Source of the DNA: an uncultured Oscillibacter sp.
Lineage (GTDB): Bacteria; Bacillota; Clostridia; Oscillospirales; Oscillospiraceae
DNA: 60,377 nt
Reading direction: 5' to 3'
Assembly (NCBI GenBank): GCA_945868085.1
Contig: CAMBKF010000008.1
Location: forward strand, 1 to 60,377
Shown here piece by piece: positions 24,309-33,179 of the stretch (positions are counted from its first letter, which is position 1; each line of letters begins with the position of its first letter). The position numbers and the translations under genes were made by a program. The notes below the pieces were generated by a model. That model worked only from the letters and a program-made list of their open reading frames with translations. It had not been told where the DNA came from and did no database searches.

Positions 24309-24337
24309 TTGACATTCGTTTTGACATGTGTTAGAAT
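24309..24337 (+). promoter_or_regulatory. Promoter of the aco operon
   Basis: TTGACA (24309-24314), a 17-bp spacer and TAGAAT (24332-24337). The start would be near 24344, about 60 bases before the acoA TTG. I see no -12/-24 element of the sigma-54 kind and no AcoR-type activator gene in the window. Confidence 0.8.
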
Positions 24338-24403
24338 CGCCGCATAAGGGCTTCTATGGAAGCTACGGCTTTTATAATCGATAGATTGAAAGGAGCGGTT
24401 ACG

Positions 24404-25411
24404 TTGAGCGTAAAAACTGCCAAAAACTCCGCCAAGGCCGGCGAAGGGACCGAGATCAGCAGAGAGCTGCTGCTGAAGATGTGGGAAAACATGAACCTGG
24501 CCCGCAATTTTGAGGAGCACGTCCAGTGGCTATTTTCCAAGGGACTTGTCCACGGCACCACCCACCTGGGCATCGGCGAGGAGGCCACTGCGGCCGGTAC
24601 CATCGCCGCGCTGAAGCCCCAGGACTATGTGTTCGGCACCCACCGGGGCCACAGCCAGGCCATCTGCAAGGGCATCAGCGTCAACAACATGATGGCTGAG
24701 ATCCTGGCCCGGGAGACCGGCGTCTGCAAGGGCAAGGGCGGCTCCATGCACATTGCCGACCCGGACATCCATTACTTCGGCGCCGACGGCATCCTGGGCG
24801 CCAGCGCCGTTATGTGCAACGGCACCGCTCTGGCCATCAAGAAGCGCGGCGAGAAGGACCGCATCTCCCTGGTCTTCTTCGGCGACGGCACCAGCAACGA
24901 GGGCGCCACCTGGGAGGCCATGAACCTGGCCGCCGTGTGGCAGCTGCCCACCCTGTTCGTGTGCGTGAACAACACCTACGGCATGTCCACCCCCATTGCC
25001 CAGGCCATGCACGACACCGATATTTCCAAGCGCGCCTATCCCTTTGACATGCCCGCCCGCTCCATCGACGGCAACAACGTGCTGGAGGTCTACCGCACCA
25101 TCAAGGAAGCCCGGGAGTATGTAGCATCCGGCAAGGGCCCCATGCTGGTGGTGGAGAACACCTACCGCATTTCCGGCCACTCCAAGAGTGACGGTAACCT
25201 CTACCGCACCAAGGAGGAGATCGAGTCCTGGAAGAAGAAGTGCCCCATCAAGGCCTTCCGCAAGTATCTGGTGGAAAACGGCATCGCCACCGAGCAGGAA
25301 CTGGACGACATGGCACAGGCCGCCGCCAACGCCATCGACGCCGCCGAGGAATATGCCAAGAGCTGCCCCGAGCCGTCTGTGGACGATCTGCTCAATGACG
25401 TCTACGCGTAA
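24404..25411 (+). CDS. acoA: TPP-dependent acetoin/2-oxoacid dehydrogenase E1 alpha
   Basis: This is the alpha subunit of the thiamine-diphosphate E1 component. About 335 residues; it has the TPP motif GDGTSNEGATWEAMNLAAVW...VNN, preceded by GTHRGHSQAICKG and GKGGSMHI, as in AcoA/PdhA. The operon order (E1 alpha, E1 beta, E2, E3) and the AcoA-like length favour acetoin dehydrogenase, which cleaves acetoin to acetaldehyde and acetyl-CoA. A pyruvate or branched-chain 2-oxoacid dehydrogenase is the alternative. Start TTG 24404 is chosen because AAAGGAG lies eight bases upstream. Confidence 0.87.
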   Translation: MSVKTAKNSAKAGEGTEISRELLLKMWENMNLARNFEEHVQWLFSKGLVHGTTHLGIGEEATAAGTIAALKPQDYVFGTHRGHSQAICKGISVNNMMAEILARETGVCKGKGGSMHIADPDIHYFGADGILGASAVMCNGTALAIKKRGEKDRISLVFFGDGTSNEGATWEAMNLAAVWQLPTLFVCVNNTYGMSTPIAQAMHDTDISKRAYPFDMPARSIDGNNVLEVYRTIKEAREYVASGKGPMLVVENTYRISGHSKSDGNLYRTKEEIESWKKKCPIKAFRKYLVENGIATEQELDDMAQAAANAIDAAEEYAKSCPEPSVDDLLNDVYA

Positions 25412-25428
25412 GAAGGAGGATGCGAACT

Positions 25429-26412
25429 ATGGCTACTATGAAAGAGATCACATACGCACAGGCTATCAACGACGCCATGTGCGAGGAAATGCAGCGGGAT
25501 GAAAACGTATTCATGATGGGCGAGGACATCGCCGAATACTGCGGCGCCTTCGGCGTATCCCGGGGCATGCTGGAAAAATTCGGCAAGGACCGGATCATGA
25601 ACACCCCCATCTCCGAGCAGGCCTATGTAGGCGCCGGCATCGGCGCGGCTATGGCCGGCATGCGCCCCATTGTGGAGCTGATGTTCTCCGACTTTATGTG
25701 CGTGTGCTTTGACGAGCTGGTCAACGAGGCGCCCAAGATGCGCTTCATGTTCGGCGGCAAGGTGAAGGTGCCCATGGTCATGCGCACCGCTGCCGGCGCC
25801 GGCACCGGCGCCGCCGCCCAGCACTCCCAGAGCCTGGAGGCCTGCCTGGCCCACTTCCCCGGCCTGAAGGTGGTCATCCCCTCCACGCCCTATGACGCCA
25901 AGGGCCTGCTGAAGACCGCCATCCGGGACGACAACCCCGTTATGTTCCTGGAGCAGAAGACCCTGTACCGCACCAAGGGCATGGTCCCCGAGGAGGAATA
26001 CACCATCCCCCTGGGCGTGGCCGACGTAAAGCGCGAGGGCACCGACTGCTCCATCATCACCTACGGCCGCATGGTGCAGATGAGCCTGCAGGCCGCCGAA
26101 AAGCTGGCCGAGGAAGGCATCCATGTGGAAGTGGTGGACATCCGCTCCCTGGTGCCCCTGGACACCAAGACCATTGTGGAATCCGTGAAGAAGACCCACC
26201 GGGCCCTGATCGTCCACGAGGCCGTGCAGTTCGGCGGCTTCGGCGGCGAGATCGCCGGCCAGATCGCCGACAGCGACGCGTTCTACTATCTGGATGCCCC
26301 CATCCGCCGCCTGGGCGCTCTCAGCTGCCCCATCCCCTTTAACCCCAATCTGGAGCGCGAGACCTTCCCCACCGTGGATAAAATCATCGCCCAGGTCAAG
26401 AGCCTGCTGTGA
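25429..26412 (+). CDS. acoB: Acetoin/2-oxoacid dehydrogenase E1 beta
   Basis: This is the beta subunit of the E1 heterotetramer, 327 residues. Typical motifs are ITYAQAINDAMCEEM, MMGEDIAEYCGAFGVS, FGKDRIMNTPISEQA, GVGAGIG-like GAGIGAAMAGMRPIVE, PSTPYDAKGLLKTAI and VDIRSLVPLDTKTI. The start ATG 25429 has AAGGAGG nine bases upstream; the in-frame ATG at 25420 abuts that site and is unlikely. It follows acoA by 17 bp and precedes acoC by 21 bp. Confidence 0.9.
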   Translation: MATMKEITYAQAINDAMCEEMQRDENVFMMGEDIAEYCGAFGVSRGMLEKFGKDRIMNTPISEQAYVGAGIGAAMAGMRPIVELMFSDFMCVCFDELVNEAPKMRFMFGGKVKVPMVMRTAAGAGTGAAAQHSQSLEACLAHFPGLKVVIPSTPYDAKGLLKTAIRDDNPVMFLEQKTLYRTKGMVPEEEYTIPLGVADVKREGTDCSIITYGRMVQMSLQAAEKLAEEGIHVEVVDIRSLVPLDTKTIVESVKKTHRALIVHEAVQFGGFGGEIAGQIADSDAFYYLDAPIRRLGALSCPIPFNPNLERETFPTVDKIIAQVKSLL

Positions 26413-26433
26413 TCTGCCCGTAGGAGGTATCAT

Positions 26434-27750
26434 ATGACTGAAATATTTATGCCCAAAGCCGGCATGGACATGAAGGAAGGCCGCCTGATCCGCTGGCTGA
26501 AAGAGATCGGCGACCCCGTCGAGAAGGACGAGCCCATCATGGAGATCGAGACCGACAAGATCACCATGGAGGCCGAGGCCCCTGCCACCGGCGTGCTGCT
26601 GGCAAAGCTCATCGGGGACGACACCACCGTGCCCGTCCTGCAGACCATCGGCTACATCGGCCAGCCCGGCGAAAAGGTGCCCGACGCACCGGCCGCCGCC
26701 GCAGAAGCTGAATCCGCCGCCCCGGCCGCCGCAGAGGCCGCCGAGACCAAGGCGGACGCCGCCGCGCCCCAGCTGCCCACTCTCAACGGCGCCGTGGCCG
26801 CCACGCCCTACGCCAAGAAGCTGGCCGCAGAAAAGGGCGTGGACCTCTCCAGCGTCACCGCCAGCGGCCCCGCCGGGGAAGTGCGTGCCCGGGACGTCCT
26901 GGCCGCTCCCCAGCAAAATGCTGTCAACGCAACGCCCCTGGCCAAAAAGTATGCCGAGGTGAACGGCGTGGACCTGGCCGGCGTCACCGGCACCGGCTAC
27001 GACGGCAAGATCCGCAAGAGCGACGTGCTCAGCGCCGCCGCACCTGCTCCCGCCCAGCGGGAGATCACCCGCATTCCCCTCACGCCCATCCGCAAGGCCA
27101 TTGCCCGCAATATGTTTAGCAGCCTGCACTCCATGGCGCAGACCTCCGACTCCGTGGAGGTGGACGTCACCGAGCTCATGGCCCTGCGCAAGCGGCTGCT
27201 GGAGCACAAGGAGGAGCTGGGCACCAAGATCACCATCAACGATCTGCTCAGCTACGCCGCCGTGAAGATGATCAAGACCCATCCCCTGGCCAACGCCAGC
27301 TTCTCCGACACGGAGATCCTGTGCTATCCCGACGTGAACCTGAGCATGGCCGTGGCCACCGACTACGGCCTGACCTCCCCCGTGGTACACGGCGCCGACC
27401 GCATGAGCCTGGTGGAGCTGAGCCTGGCCATGCGCGACCTGGTGACCCGCGCCCGGGACCGCAAGCTCACAGCAAATGACCAGCAGGGCGGCACCTTCAC
27501 CCTGACCAATATGGGCATCTTCCCCGTGGATAACTTCAATCCCATTCTGCCCGCGCCCCAGTCCTGCATCCTGGGCTTCGGCCGGTGCGTGGAAAAGCCC
27601 GCCGTGTATCAGGGCCAGATCTGCATCCGCACCATGATGGTCCTGTCCGTCACCTATGACCACCGGGTCTTTGACGGCGGCGAGGTGGGCTCCATTATGA
27701 AGACCATGAAAGAGTATCTGGAATCCCCCGAGCTCTTTCTCGTGCAGTGA
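26434..27750 (+). CDS. acoC: Acetoin/2-oxoacid dehydrogenase E2 with two tandem E3-binding domains
   Basis: This is the dihydrolipoyl acyltransferase core of the complex, 438 residues. It has an N-terminal lipoyl domain (1-76, lipoylated Lys42 in EIETDKITME) and an Ala/Pro-rich linker (about 82-118). Two consecutive peripheral subunit-binding domains follow (about 121-157, ATPYAKKLAAEKGVDLSSV, and 164-200, ATPLAKKYAEVNGVDLAGV). The catalytic domain ends in YDHRVFDGGEVG with the active-site His and Asp. Most E2 chains have a single E3-binding domain, so the duplication is unusual. Lipoylation is presumably supplied by the lplA/lipA cassette at 35-38 kb. Confidence 0.92.
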   Translation: MTEIFMPKAGMDMKEGRLIRWLKEIGDPVEKDEPIMEIETDKITMEAEAPATGVLLAKLIGDDTTVPVLQTIGYIGQPGEKVPDAPAAAAEAESAAPAAAEAAETKADAAAPQLPTLNGAVAATPYAKKLAAEKGVDLSSVTASGPAGEVRARDVLAAPQQNAVNATPLAKKYAEVNGVDLAGVTGTGYDGKIRKSDVLSAAAPAPAQREITRIPLTPIRKAIARNMFSSLHSMAQTSDSVEVDVTELMALRKRLLEHKEELGTKITINDLLSYAAVKMIKTHPLANASFSDTEILCYPDVNLSMAVATDYGLTSPVVHGADRMSLVELSLAMRDLVTRARDRKLTANDQQGGTFTLTNMGIFPVDNFNPILPAPQSCILGFGRCVEKPAVYQGQICIRTMMVLSVTYDHRVFDGGEVGSIMKTMKEYLESPELFLVQ

Positions 27751-27759
27751 GGACGCGCC

Positions 27760-29151
27760 ATGGCTGAAATGAACTATCAGGTCGCCGTTATCGGCGGCGG
27801 CCCCGCCGGGTATGTGGCGGCCATCCGGGCCGCGCAGCTGGGCGGCAAGGTGGTGCTGTTCGAAAAGGACGAGCTGGGCGGCACCTGCCTGAACCGGGGC
27901 TGCATCCCCACCAAGACCTTTCTGAAAACCGCGGACATGATCCGCGACATCCACAAGGCCGCCCAGCATGGCGTTATCAACGATCCCACCACCGGCGTGA
28001 ATATGGAAAAGGTGGTGGCCAACAAGGACCACGTGGTGCATCAGCTCACCGGCGGCGTGGGCGCCCTGCTGCGCTCCAACCAGGTGACTGTGGTCAAGGG
28101 CGAGGCGGAGCTCACAGGCGAGCATGAGATCGCCTGCGGCGGCAAGGTCTACACCGCCGACTCCGTGATCCTGTGCGGCGGCTCCGTGGCCACCCGCATC
28201 CCCATCCCGGGTATCGAGAACCCCAACGTGCTGACCAGCACGGAGATCCTGGATCTGAAGGAGCTGCCGGAGAAGCTGGTCATCATCGGCGGCGGCGTCA
28301 TCGGCTGCGAGCTGGCCTGCGCCTTCGCCCCCTTTGGAAGCCAGGTGACCATTGTGGAGGCCACCGACCGGCTGATCCCCCTGATGGACCGGGAGCTGGC
28401 CGATTCCCTGAAGGAATCCCTCATCAAGAGCGGCATCGACGTGCGCACCTCCGTGAAGATCACGGAGATCCGCAGTGAGGGCGGCAAGACCTATCTGCTC
28501 TGCGGCGACGGCACCAAGCTGGAGGCCGACAAGATCCTTCTGTCCGTGGGCCGGGGCACTGACCTCAGCTGCCTGGGCGCACTGAAGGACAAGATCCGCA
28601 CTGAAAAGGGCAAGGTGGTGGTGGACGACGGCATGCACACCAGCGTGCCCCACATCTACGCCGCCGGCGACATCAACGGCCGCATGATGCTGGCCCACAC
28701 CGCCTTCAAGATGGGCGAGGTCGCCGCCGAAAACGCCATGGGTGGACACAAGACGGTGGACCTGTCCTTTGTCCCCTCCTGCGTGTACGCTATCCCCCAG
28801 GTGGCCTCCGTGGGCATGACGGAGGACGAGGCCGTGGCCAAGTACGGCCGGGACGCCCTGCGCATCGGCAAATTCCCCTTTGCCGCCAACGGCCGGGCTC
28901 TCTCCTGCGGCGAGCCGGAGGGCTATGTCAAGGTCATCATGCTGGAAAAATACTCCGAATTCTGCGGCGTCCACATCTTTGGCGCCCAGGCCGCGGAAAT
29001 GATCGCCGAGCCCACGGCACTCATGGGCGCGGAGATGACCGTGGAGGAGACCGCCGACATGATCCACGCCCACCCCAGCTTCAGCGAGGCCTTTATGGAG
29101 GCCTGCGCCGACGCTATGGGCCGCTGCATCCATCTGCCGAAGAAGCATTGA
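27760..29151 (+). CDS. acoL: Dihydrolipoyl dehydrogenase (E3)
   Basis: This is a FAD disulfide oxidoreductase that reoxidises the lipoyl arm of the E2 with NAD. The 463 residues include the FAD motif VAVIGGGPAGYVAAIRAAQL, the redox-active disulfide GGTCLNRGCIPTK, the NAD motif IIGGGVIGCELACAF and the second FAD segment IYAAGDINGRMMLAHTA. The C-terminal dimer interface has the catalytic His-Glu pair (AHPSFSEAFMEA). It starts nine bases after the acoC stop. Two strong hairpins follow the gene. Confidence 0.95.
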   Translation: MAEMNYQVAVIGGGPAGYVAAIRAAQLGGKVVLFEKDELGGTCLNRGCIPTKTFLKTADMIRDIHKAAQHGVINDPTTGVNMEKVVANKDHVVHQLTGGVGALLRSNQVTVVKGEAELTGEHEIACGGKVYTADSVILCGGSVATRIPIPGIENPNVLTSTEILDLKELPEKLVIIGGGVIGCELACAFAPFGSQVTIVEATDRLIPLMDRELADSLKESLIKSGIDVRTSVKITEIRSEGGKTYLLCGDGTKLEADKILLSVGRGTDLSCLGALKDKIRTEKGKVVVDDGMHTSVPHIYAAGDINGRMMLAHTAFKMGEVAAENAMGGHKTVDLSFVPSCVYAIPQVASVGMTEDEAVAKYGRDALRIGKFPFAANGRALSCGEPEGYVKVIMLEKYSEFCGVHIFGAQAAEMIAEPTALMGAEMTVEETADMIHAHPSFSEAFMEACADAMGRCIHLPKKH

Positions 29152-29213
29152 TTTTCATCATCTCCTCTCTTCCTTATTCGCAGCTTTGGTCTTTCTTTTT
29201 CGCCGAGGCTGCG

Positions 29214-29294
29214 CAGAAAGCTCCGGGCTATGCCCGGAGCTTTCTGCTTAGTTGCCAACACCCCCTTCGGGCGGCTGCCCGAAGGGGGTGTTGG
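29214..29294. terminator. Tandem strong hairpins at the end of the aco operon
   Basis: Two perfect stems lie between acoL and the convergent alcohol dehydrogenase gene: 29214-29228 with 29232-29246 (15 bp, TAT loop), and 29255-29272 with 29277-29294 (18 bp, GGCT loop). Neither has a long T run, but two such stems in 80 bp should separate the convergent units. Confidence 0.75.
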
Positions 29295-29326
29295 TGTGTG
29301 TATGGTGGCTTTTATCGATAGCTTTT

Positions 29327-30487
29327 TCAGTAGGCCGCGGCGTAGATCCGCTCCATATCCTGCCGGTCCAGCACGCAGAAGGCGCCGATGGTCTTTTGTC
29401 CGCTTTGGCTGCAGCAGTCGGCCAGGCGCGGCGCCTGGCCGGCCGGGATCCCCAGCTCCGTCAGCGAAACCGGCATGCCCAGGGCCTGGAAATAGGCCCG
29501 GACCGCCTCAATGGTCCGGTACGCCGGAGCATCCCCCGGCAGGCCCCACACCGCCTGCCCCAGGCGGGTAAAGCGCTGGGGATGGCTGGCGCAGACGTAC
29601 TCGGCCCAGGCCGTCCACATAGCGGACAGGCTCTCAGCGTGGATGATGTCAAAGCAGGCGCTGAGCTCGTTGCCCAGCTTGTGTACGGCAAAATCCCTTG
29701 TGCCGCCCAGGCCCGTGAGGGAGTTATGGGACAGGCTGCCGCACCACATGAGCTCGCTCATGGCGTGGCTGTCGGACGGGTCGGTCACCGCCGGGAGACC
29801 GTTGCGGACCACCGTGCGCAGCACGGCCTCCGCCAGGGCGTCGCTGGTCTCGTTGTCAAAGACACGGTTGAAGTAGCGGTCCAGGGTGTGCATGAGGATG
29901 TCCACCACGCCGCAGGCCACCTGCCGCCGGGGCAAGGTGGCGCACAGCTGCGGATCCAGCACGGCAAACACCGGCACGTTCAGCGGCGAGCGCACGCTGC
30001 GCTTTTCGCAGGTATCGGGATCGCTGAGGATGGCCGAGGCGCTGGTCTCCGACCCCGCCGCCGGGATCGTCAGCACGACACCCACGGGCAGGCGCTCCGT
30101 TACCGGCAGGCCACGCCGCCAGATCTCCCACAGGTCGTTTTCCGGCTGTCTGGCGCCGATGGCGATGGCCTTGGCCGTGTCGATGGCGCTGCCGCCGCCC
30201 ACCGCCAGGAGCATATCCGCCCGCTCCGCCAGGGCCAGGCGAACTCCCTCCCGGGCGTGGGCCACCACGGGGTTGGGCCGGGCTCCCTCAAAGAGGATGG
30301 GCGTGCAGCCCGCCTGCTCCAGATACCCGCAGAGCCTGTCCAGCAGGCCCGAGCGCCGGGCGCTGCCGCCGCCGCTGACCACCAGCACCCGGCGGCCGCC
30401 GTACTTTTGGCACAGGCGCCCCGCTTCCTTTTCTGTTCCAGCCCCGAAGACGATCTCCGTGGGCACATGATAGGTAAAGCTCCGCAT
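29327..30487 (-). CDS. Iron-containing (butanol-type) alcohol dehydrogenase
   Basis: This is a group III NAD(P)-dependent alcohol dehydrogenase, 386 residues, closest in style to BdhA/YqhD. The cofactor motif is LLAVGGGSAIDTAKAIAIG. The metal ligands are visible as Asp and His in GVVDILMHTLDRYF and as two His 14 residues apart in AVHKLGNELSACFDIIHAE. It is the last gene of the bcd-etfBA-crt-adh run, 9 bp after crt, so it may reduce the aldehyde derived from the acyl-CoA. Aldehyde substrate and direction are inference. Confidence 0.9.
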   Translation of the reverse strand: MRSFTYHVPTEIVFGAGTEKEAGRLCQKYGGRRVLVVSGGGSARRSGLLDRLCGYLEQAGCTPILFEGARPNPVVAHAREGVRLALAERADMLLAVGGGSAIDTAKAIAIGARQPENDLWEIWRRGLPVTERLPVGVVLTIPAAGSETSASAILSDPDTCEKRSVRSPLNVPVFAVLDPQLCATLPRRQVACGVVDILMHTLDRYFNRVFDNETSDALAEAVLRTVVRNGLPAVTDPSDSHAMSELMWCGSLSHNSLTGLGGTRDFAVHKLGNELSACFDIIHAESLSAMWTAWAEYVCASHPQRFTRLGQAVWGLPGDAPAYRTIEAVRAYFQALGMPVSLTELGIPAGQAPRLADCCSQSGQKTIGAFCVLDRQDMERIYAAAY

Positions 30488-30496
30488 GGCGGCCGA

Positions 30497-31273
30497 TCAG
30501 TCCGTAAATTGGGCGGGGCGCTTTTCCAGGAACGCCTGCATCCCCTCGGCCTTATCGTGGGTGGCAAAGGACATGCCGAAGGTGGTGGCCTCCATGCGCA
30601 GGCCGTTTTCGATGTCCATGTCCATGCCGCTCTCCACGCAGGCCTTGGCCAGGGTCACGGCATAGCTGCCCTTGGAGAGGATCTTCCGGGCCATGGTATC
30701 GCAGGCAGCCAGCAGCTCCTCCTTGGGCACCACCTTGTTGGCAAGGCCGATGCGGTAGGCCTCCTGGGCGTCGATGCGGTCGCAGGTAAAGATCAGCTCC
30801 TTGGCCCGGCCCTTGCCGATGAGCCGCGGCAGACGCTGGGTGCCGCCGAAGCCCGGCAGAATGCCCAGGCCGCACTCCGGCTGGCCGAACACTGCGTTAT
30901 CCGCGGCGATGCGGATGTCGCAGGCCATAGCCAGCTCACAGCCGCCGCCCAGGGCGTAGCCGTTCACGGCGGCGATGCTCACCTGGGGCATCCGCTCCAG
31001 GCGGCAGAAGGCCTCGTCCGCCAGCAGAGCCATGGTGCGGCCCTCCTCGGCGGTGGCGCTGACCATCTCGGAGATGTCCGCCCCGGCCACAAAGGCCTTG
31101 GCCCCGCTGCCGGTGACGATGACCACCCGGGCGTCCTTGCTCTTTTCCACCCGGGCCAGGCAGTCGTTCAGCTCCGTGAGGGTGGCGGTGTTCAGAGCGT
31201 TGAGGGACTTAGGATTATTGATGGTGATGTACGCGATGGAATCCTTAACTTCAAACAGCAGATGCTCATACAT
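30497..31273 (-). CDS. crt: Crotonase-family enoyl-CoA hydratase
   Basis: This is a probable 3-hydroxybutyryl-CoA dehydratase, interconverting 3-hydroxyacyl-CoA and enoyl-CoA. The 258 residues include the oxyanion segment AFVAGADISEM, AAVNGYALGGGCELAMACD, the catalytic Glu in FGQPECGLGILPGFGGTQRL and the second part of the site thereafter. I use ATG 31273, which has GAGGTGA just upstream, instead of the in-frame GTG at 31282. It lies 10 bp after etfA in the same operon. Confidence 0.92.
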   Translation of the reverse strand: MYEHLLFEVKDSIAYITINNPKSLNALNTATLTELNDCLARVEKSKDARVVIVTGSGAKAFVAGADISEMVSATAEEGRTMALLADEAFCRLERMPQVSIAAVNGYALGGGCELAMACDIRIAADNAVFGQPECGLGILPGFGGTQRLPRLIGKGRAKELIFTCDRIDAQEAYRIGLANKVVPKEELLAACDTMARKILSKGSYAVTLAKACVESGMDMDIENGLRMEATTFGMSFATHDKAEGMQAFLEKRPAQFTD

Positions 31274-31283
31274 GGCCGTCACC

Positions 31284-32360
31284 TCAATCCACTTTCTGGG
31301 CGGCCTTATAGGCCTTGATGGCCTCGGTGAGCTTGGGCACGATGGCGTGCAGGTCGCCCACGATGCCCAGGTCCGCCAGCTTCATCATGGGGCAGGTCTC
31401 GTCCTTATTGATGGCGATGACGAACTCGCTGCCCTCCATGCCGGCCAGATGCTGGATGGCGCCGGAGATGCCGCAGGCCACATACAGGTCAGGATGCACG
31501 GTCTTGCCGGTCTGACCCACCTGGCGGTCCTTCTCGATCCAGCCGCTGTCCACGCCGATACGGGAGGAGGCAACCTCGCCGCCCAGGACCGACGCCAGCT
31601 CGCGCAGGGGCTCATAGCCCTCGGCGCTGCCCACGCCCCGGCCGCCGGACACCAGCACCTTGGCCTCGGTGATGTCCACGGACTTCTTATCGTCGTGTAC
31701 CACTTCCAGCAGCTCTACGTTCCGGTCGTCCATAGACAGGCCCGCATCCACCGGGGTGACCTTGCCCTGCCGGGCCGGGTCGCGCTGGGGCATCTCCATG
31801 ACACCGGGGCGCACGGTGGCCATCTGGGGCCGATAGTTGGGGCAGATGATGGTGGCCATGACGTTGCCGCCGAAGGCGGGACGGGTCATCTTCAGATTGC
31901 GGTCGGCGGTGTCCAGCTTAGCGATGCGGTCCTCGGGCAGAGAGGTGGCCGAGCGGAGGTACGCCTGGTACTTCTCCACGTCCACGTCCAGACGGGTGCA
32001 GTCGGCGGTGAGGCCGGTGTGGATGCGCCCAGCGATGCGGGGGGCCATGTCACGGCCGATGGAGCTGGCGCCGAAGAGCACGATATTGGGCTCATAATGG
32101 CGGATCACATATTCCATGCCCTTGACATAGGGCTCGGTGGTGTACTCGGCCAGCACGGGATGATCCAGCACCAGCACCTCGTTTGCGCCGTACTGGCACA
32201 GCATATCTGCCTTATCGGCGATATTATGGCCCATGAGGACGGCCACAACCTCCTGGTCCAGGTCGGCGGCCAGGCGGGTGGCCTCGCCGATCAGCTCCAG
32301 GCTGACCTTCTGGATGCTGCCGCCCCGCTGCTCAACAAATACAAAAATATTCTTGCTCAT
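31284..32360 (-). CDS. etfA: Electron transfer flavoprotein alpha subunit
   Basis: EtfA holds the main FAD of the heterodimer that exchanges electrons with the acyl-CoA dehydrogenase. The 358-residue chain has the C-terminal FAD domain with VLVSGGRGVGSAEGY, SRIGVDSGWIEKDRQVGQTG, HPDLYVACGISGAIQHLAGM and AINKDETCPMM. The N-terminal domain shows FVEQRGGSIQKVSLELIGEA. Together with EtfB and Bcd next to it, it may form a bifurcating Bcd-Etf complex of the butyrate-producer type; no extra ferredoxin domain is present on this chain. Confidence 0.95.
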   Translation of the reverse strand: MSKNIFVFVEQRGGSIQKVSLELIGEATRLAADLDQEVVAVLMGHNIADKADMLCQYGANEVLVLDHPVLAEYTTEPYVKGMEYVIRHYEPNIVLFGASSIGRDMAPRIAGRIHTGLTADCTRLDVDVEKYQAYLRSATSLPEDRIAKLDTADRNLKMTRPAFGGNVMATIICPNYRPQMATVRPGVMEMPQRDPARQGKVTPVDAGLSMDDRNVELLEVVHDDKKSVDITEAKVLVSGGRGVGSAEGYEPLRELASVLGGEVASSRIGVDSGWIEKDRQVGQTGKTVHPDLYVACGISGAIQHLAGMEGSEFVIAINKDETCPMMKLADLGIVGDLHAIVPKLTEAIKAYKAAQKVD

Positions 32361-32375
32361 CTCTTGTCCCTCCTG

Positions 32376-33164
32376 TCAGATGATATGGCGCTGGATCAGC
32401 TTGTCCATGATAGCCGCCACGGCCTCGTCGGCGCTGAGACCCTTGAGCACGGCGCCCGCCGCCTTGGCCTGCTTGCCGAAGGACATGAACACGTTGGTGG
32501 GAGAGCCCTTCAGGCCGATCCACTCGGGGTTGAGGGCGTCCTTCAGATCCTCAAAGCCCCAGACGGTGACATCCTTGCCGTAGGCATCCACGATGCCCCA
32601 GGTGGACATGTAGCGGGGCTCGTCCAGCTCGGACAGGGCCGTCACCAGGCAGGGCAGCTGCACCTTCAGCAGGTGGGCCTGATCCTCAAACTGGCGCTTG
32701 ACCACCACGCTGCCGTCCGCCACGGACAGCTCCTCGGCGTAGCTGACCTGGGGCACGCCCAGCTGCTCGGCGATCTGGGGGCCCACCTGGGCGGTGTCGC
32801 CGTCGATGGCCTGGCGGCCGGTGATGACCAGGTCGAAGCCGATCTTCTTCAGTGCCGCAGCGATGATGGTGGCGGTGGCATAGGTATCGGAGCCGCCGAA
32901 CTCACGGGCGGACAGCAGATACGCCTCGTCCGCGCCCATGGCCAGGGCTTCCCGCAGGGCCACATCCGCCTGGGGCGGGCCCATGCACACCACGGTGACG
33001 GTGCCGCCCACCTGCTCGCGCAGGCGCAGAGCGGCCTCCAGGCCGGCCTTATCGTCGTGATTGATGATGCTGGGTACGCCCTCGCGGATGAGGGTATTGG
33101 TTTTCGGGTCCAGCTTTACCTCGGCGGTATCGGGGACCTGCTTGATACATACAACGATCTTCAT
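32376..33164 (-). CDS. etfB: Electron transfer flavoprotein beta subunit
   Basis: EtfB is the nucleotide-binding partner of EtfA. It has 262 residues with the typical N-terminus MKIVVCIKQVPDTAEVKLDP, VCMGPPQADVALREALAMG and the signature VITGRQAIDGDTAQVGPQIA. In bifurcating clostridial Etf complexes this subunit carries the second FAD. The IDGDTAQVGP segment present here is the region that contacts it. It sits 15 bp after bcd and 15 bp before etfA. Confidence 0.95.
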   Translation of the reverse strand: MKIVVCIKQVPDTAEVKLDPKTNTLIREGVPSIINHDDKAGLEAALRLREQVGGTVTVVCMGPPQADVALREALAMGADEAYLLSAREFGGSDTYATATIIAAALKKIGFDLVITGRQAIDGDTAQVGPQIAEQLGVPQVSYAEELSVADGSVVVKRQFEDQAHLLKVQLPCLVTALSELDEPRYMSTWGIVDAYGKDVTVWGFEDLKDALNPEWIGLKGSPTNVFMSFGKQAKAAGAVLKGLSADEAVAAIMDKLIQRHII

Positions 33165-33179
33165 TGCCTTCGCCCTCCC

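Noticed and set aside
24356-24403. acoA start at ATG 24356
   Set aside because: No ribosome site precedes it, whereas TTG 24404 has AAAGGAG at ideal spacing.
25402-29148. Minus-strand ORF of 1248 codons opposite the aco operon
   Set aside because: It is the mirror of acoB, acoC and acoL caused by high GC at third positions: Gly/His/Ala-rich with no domain. The plus-strand genes have clear motifs and ribosome sites.
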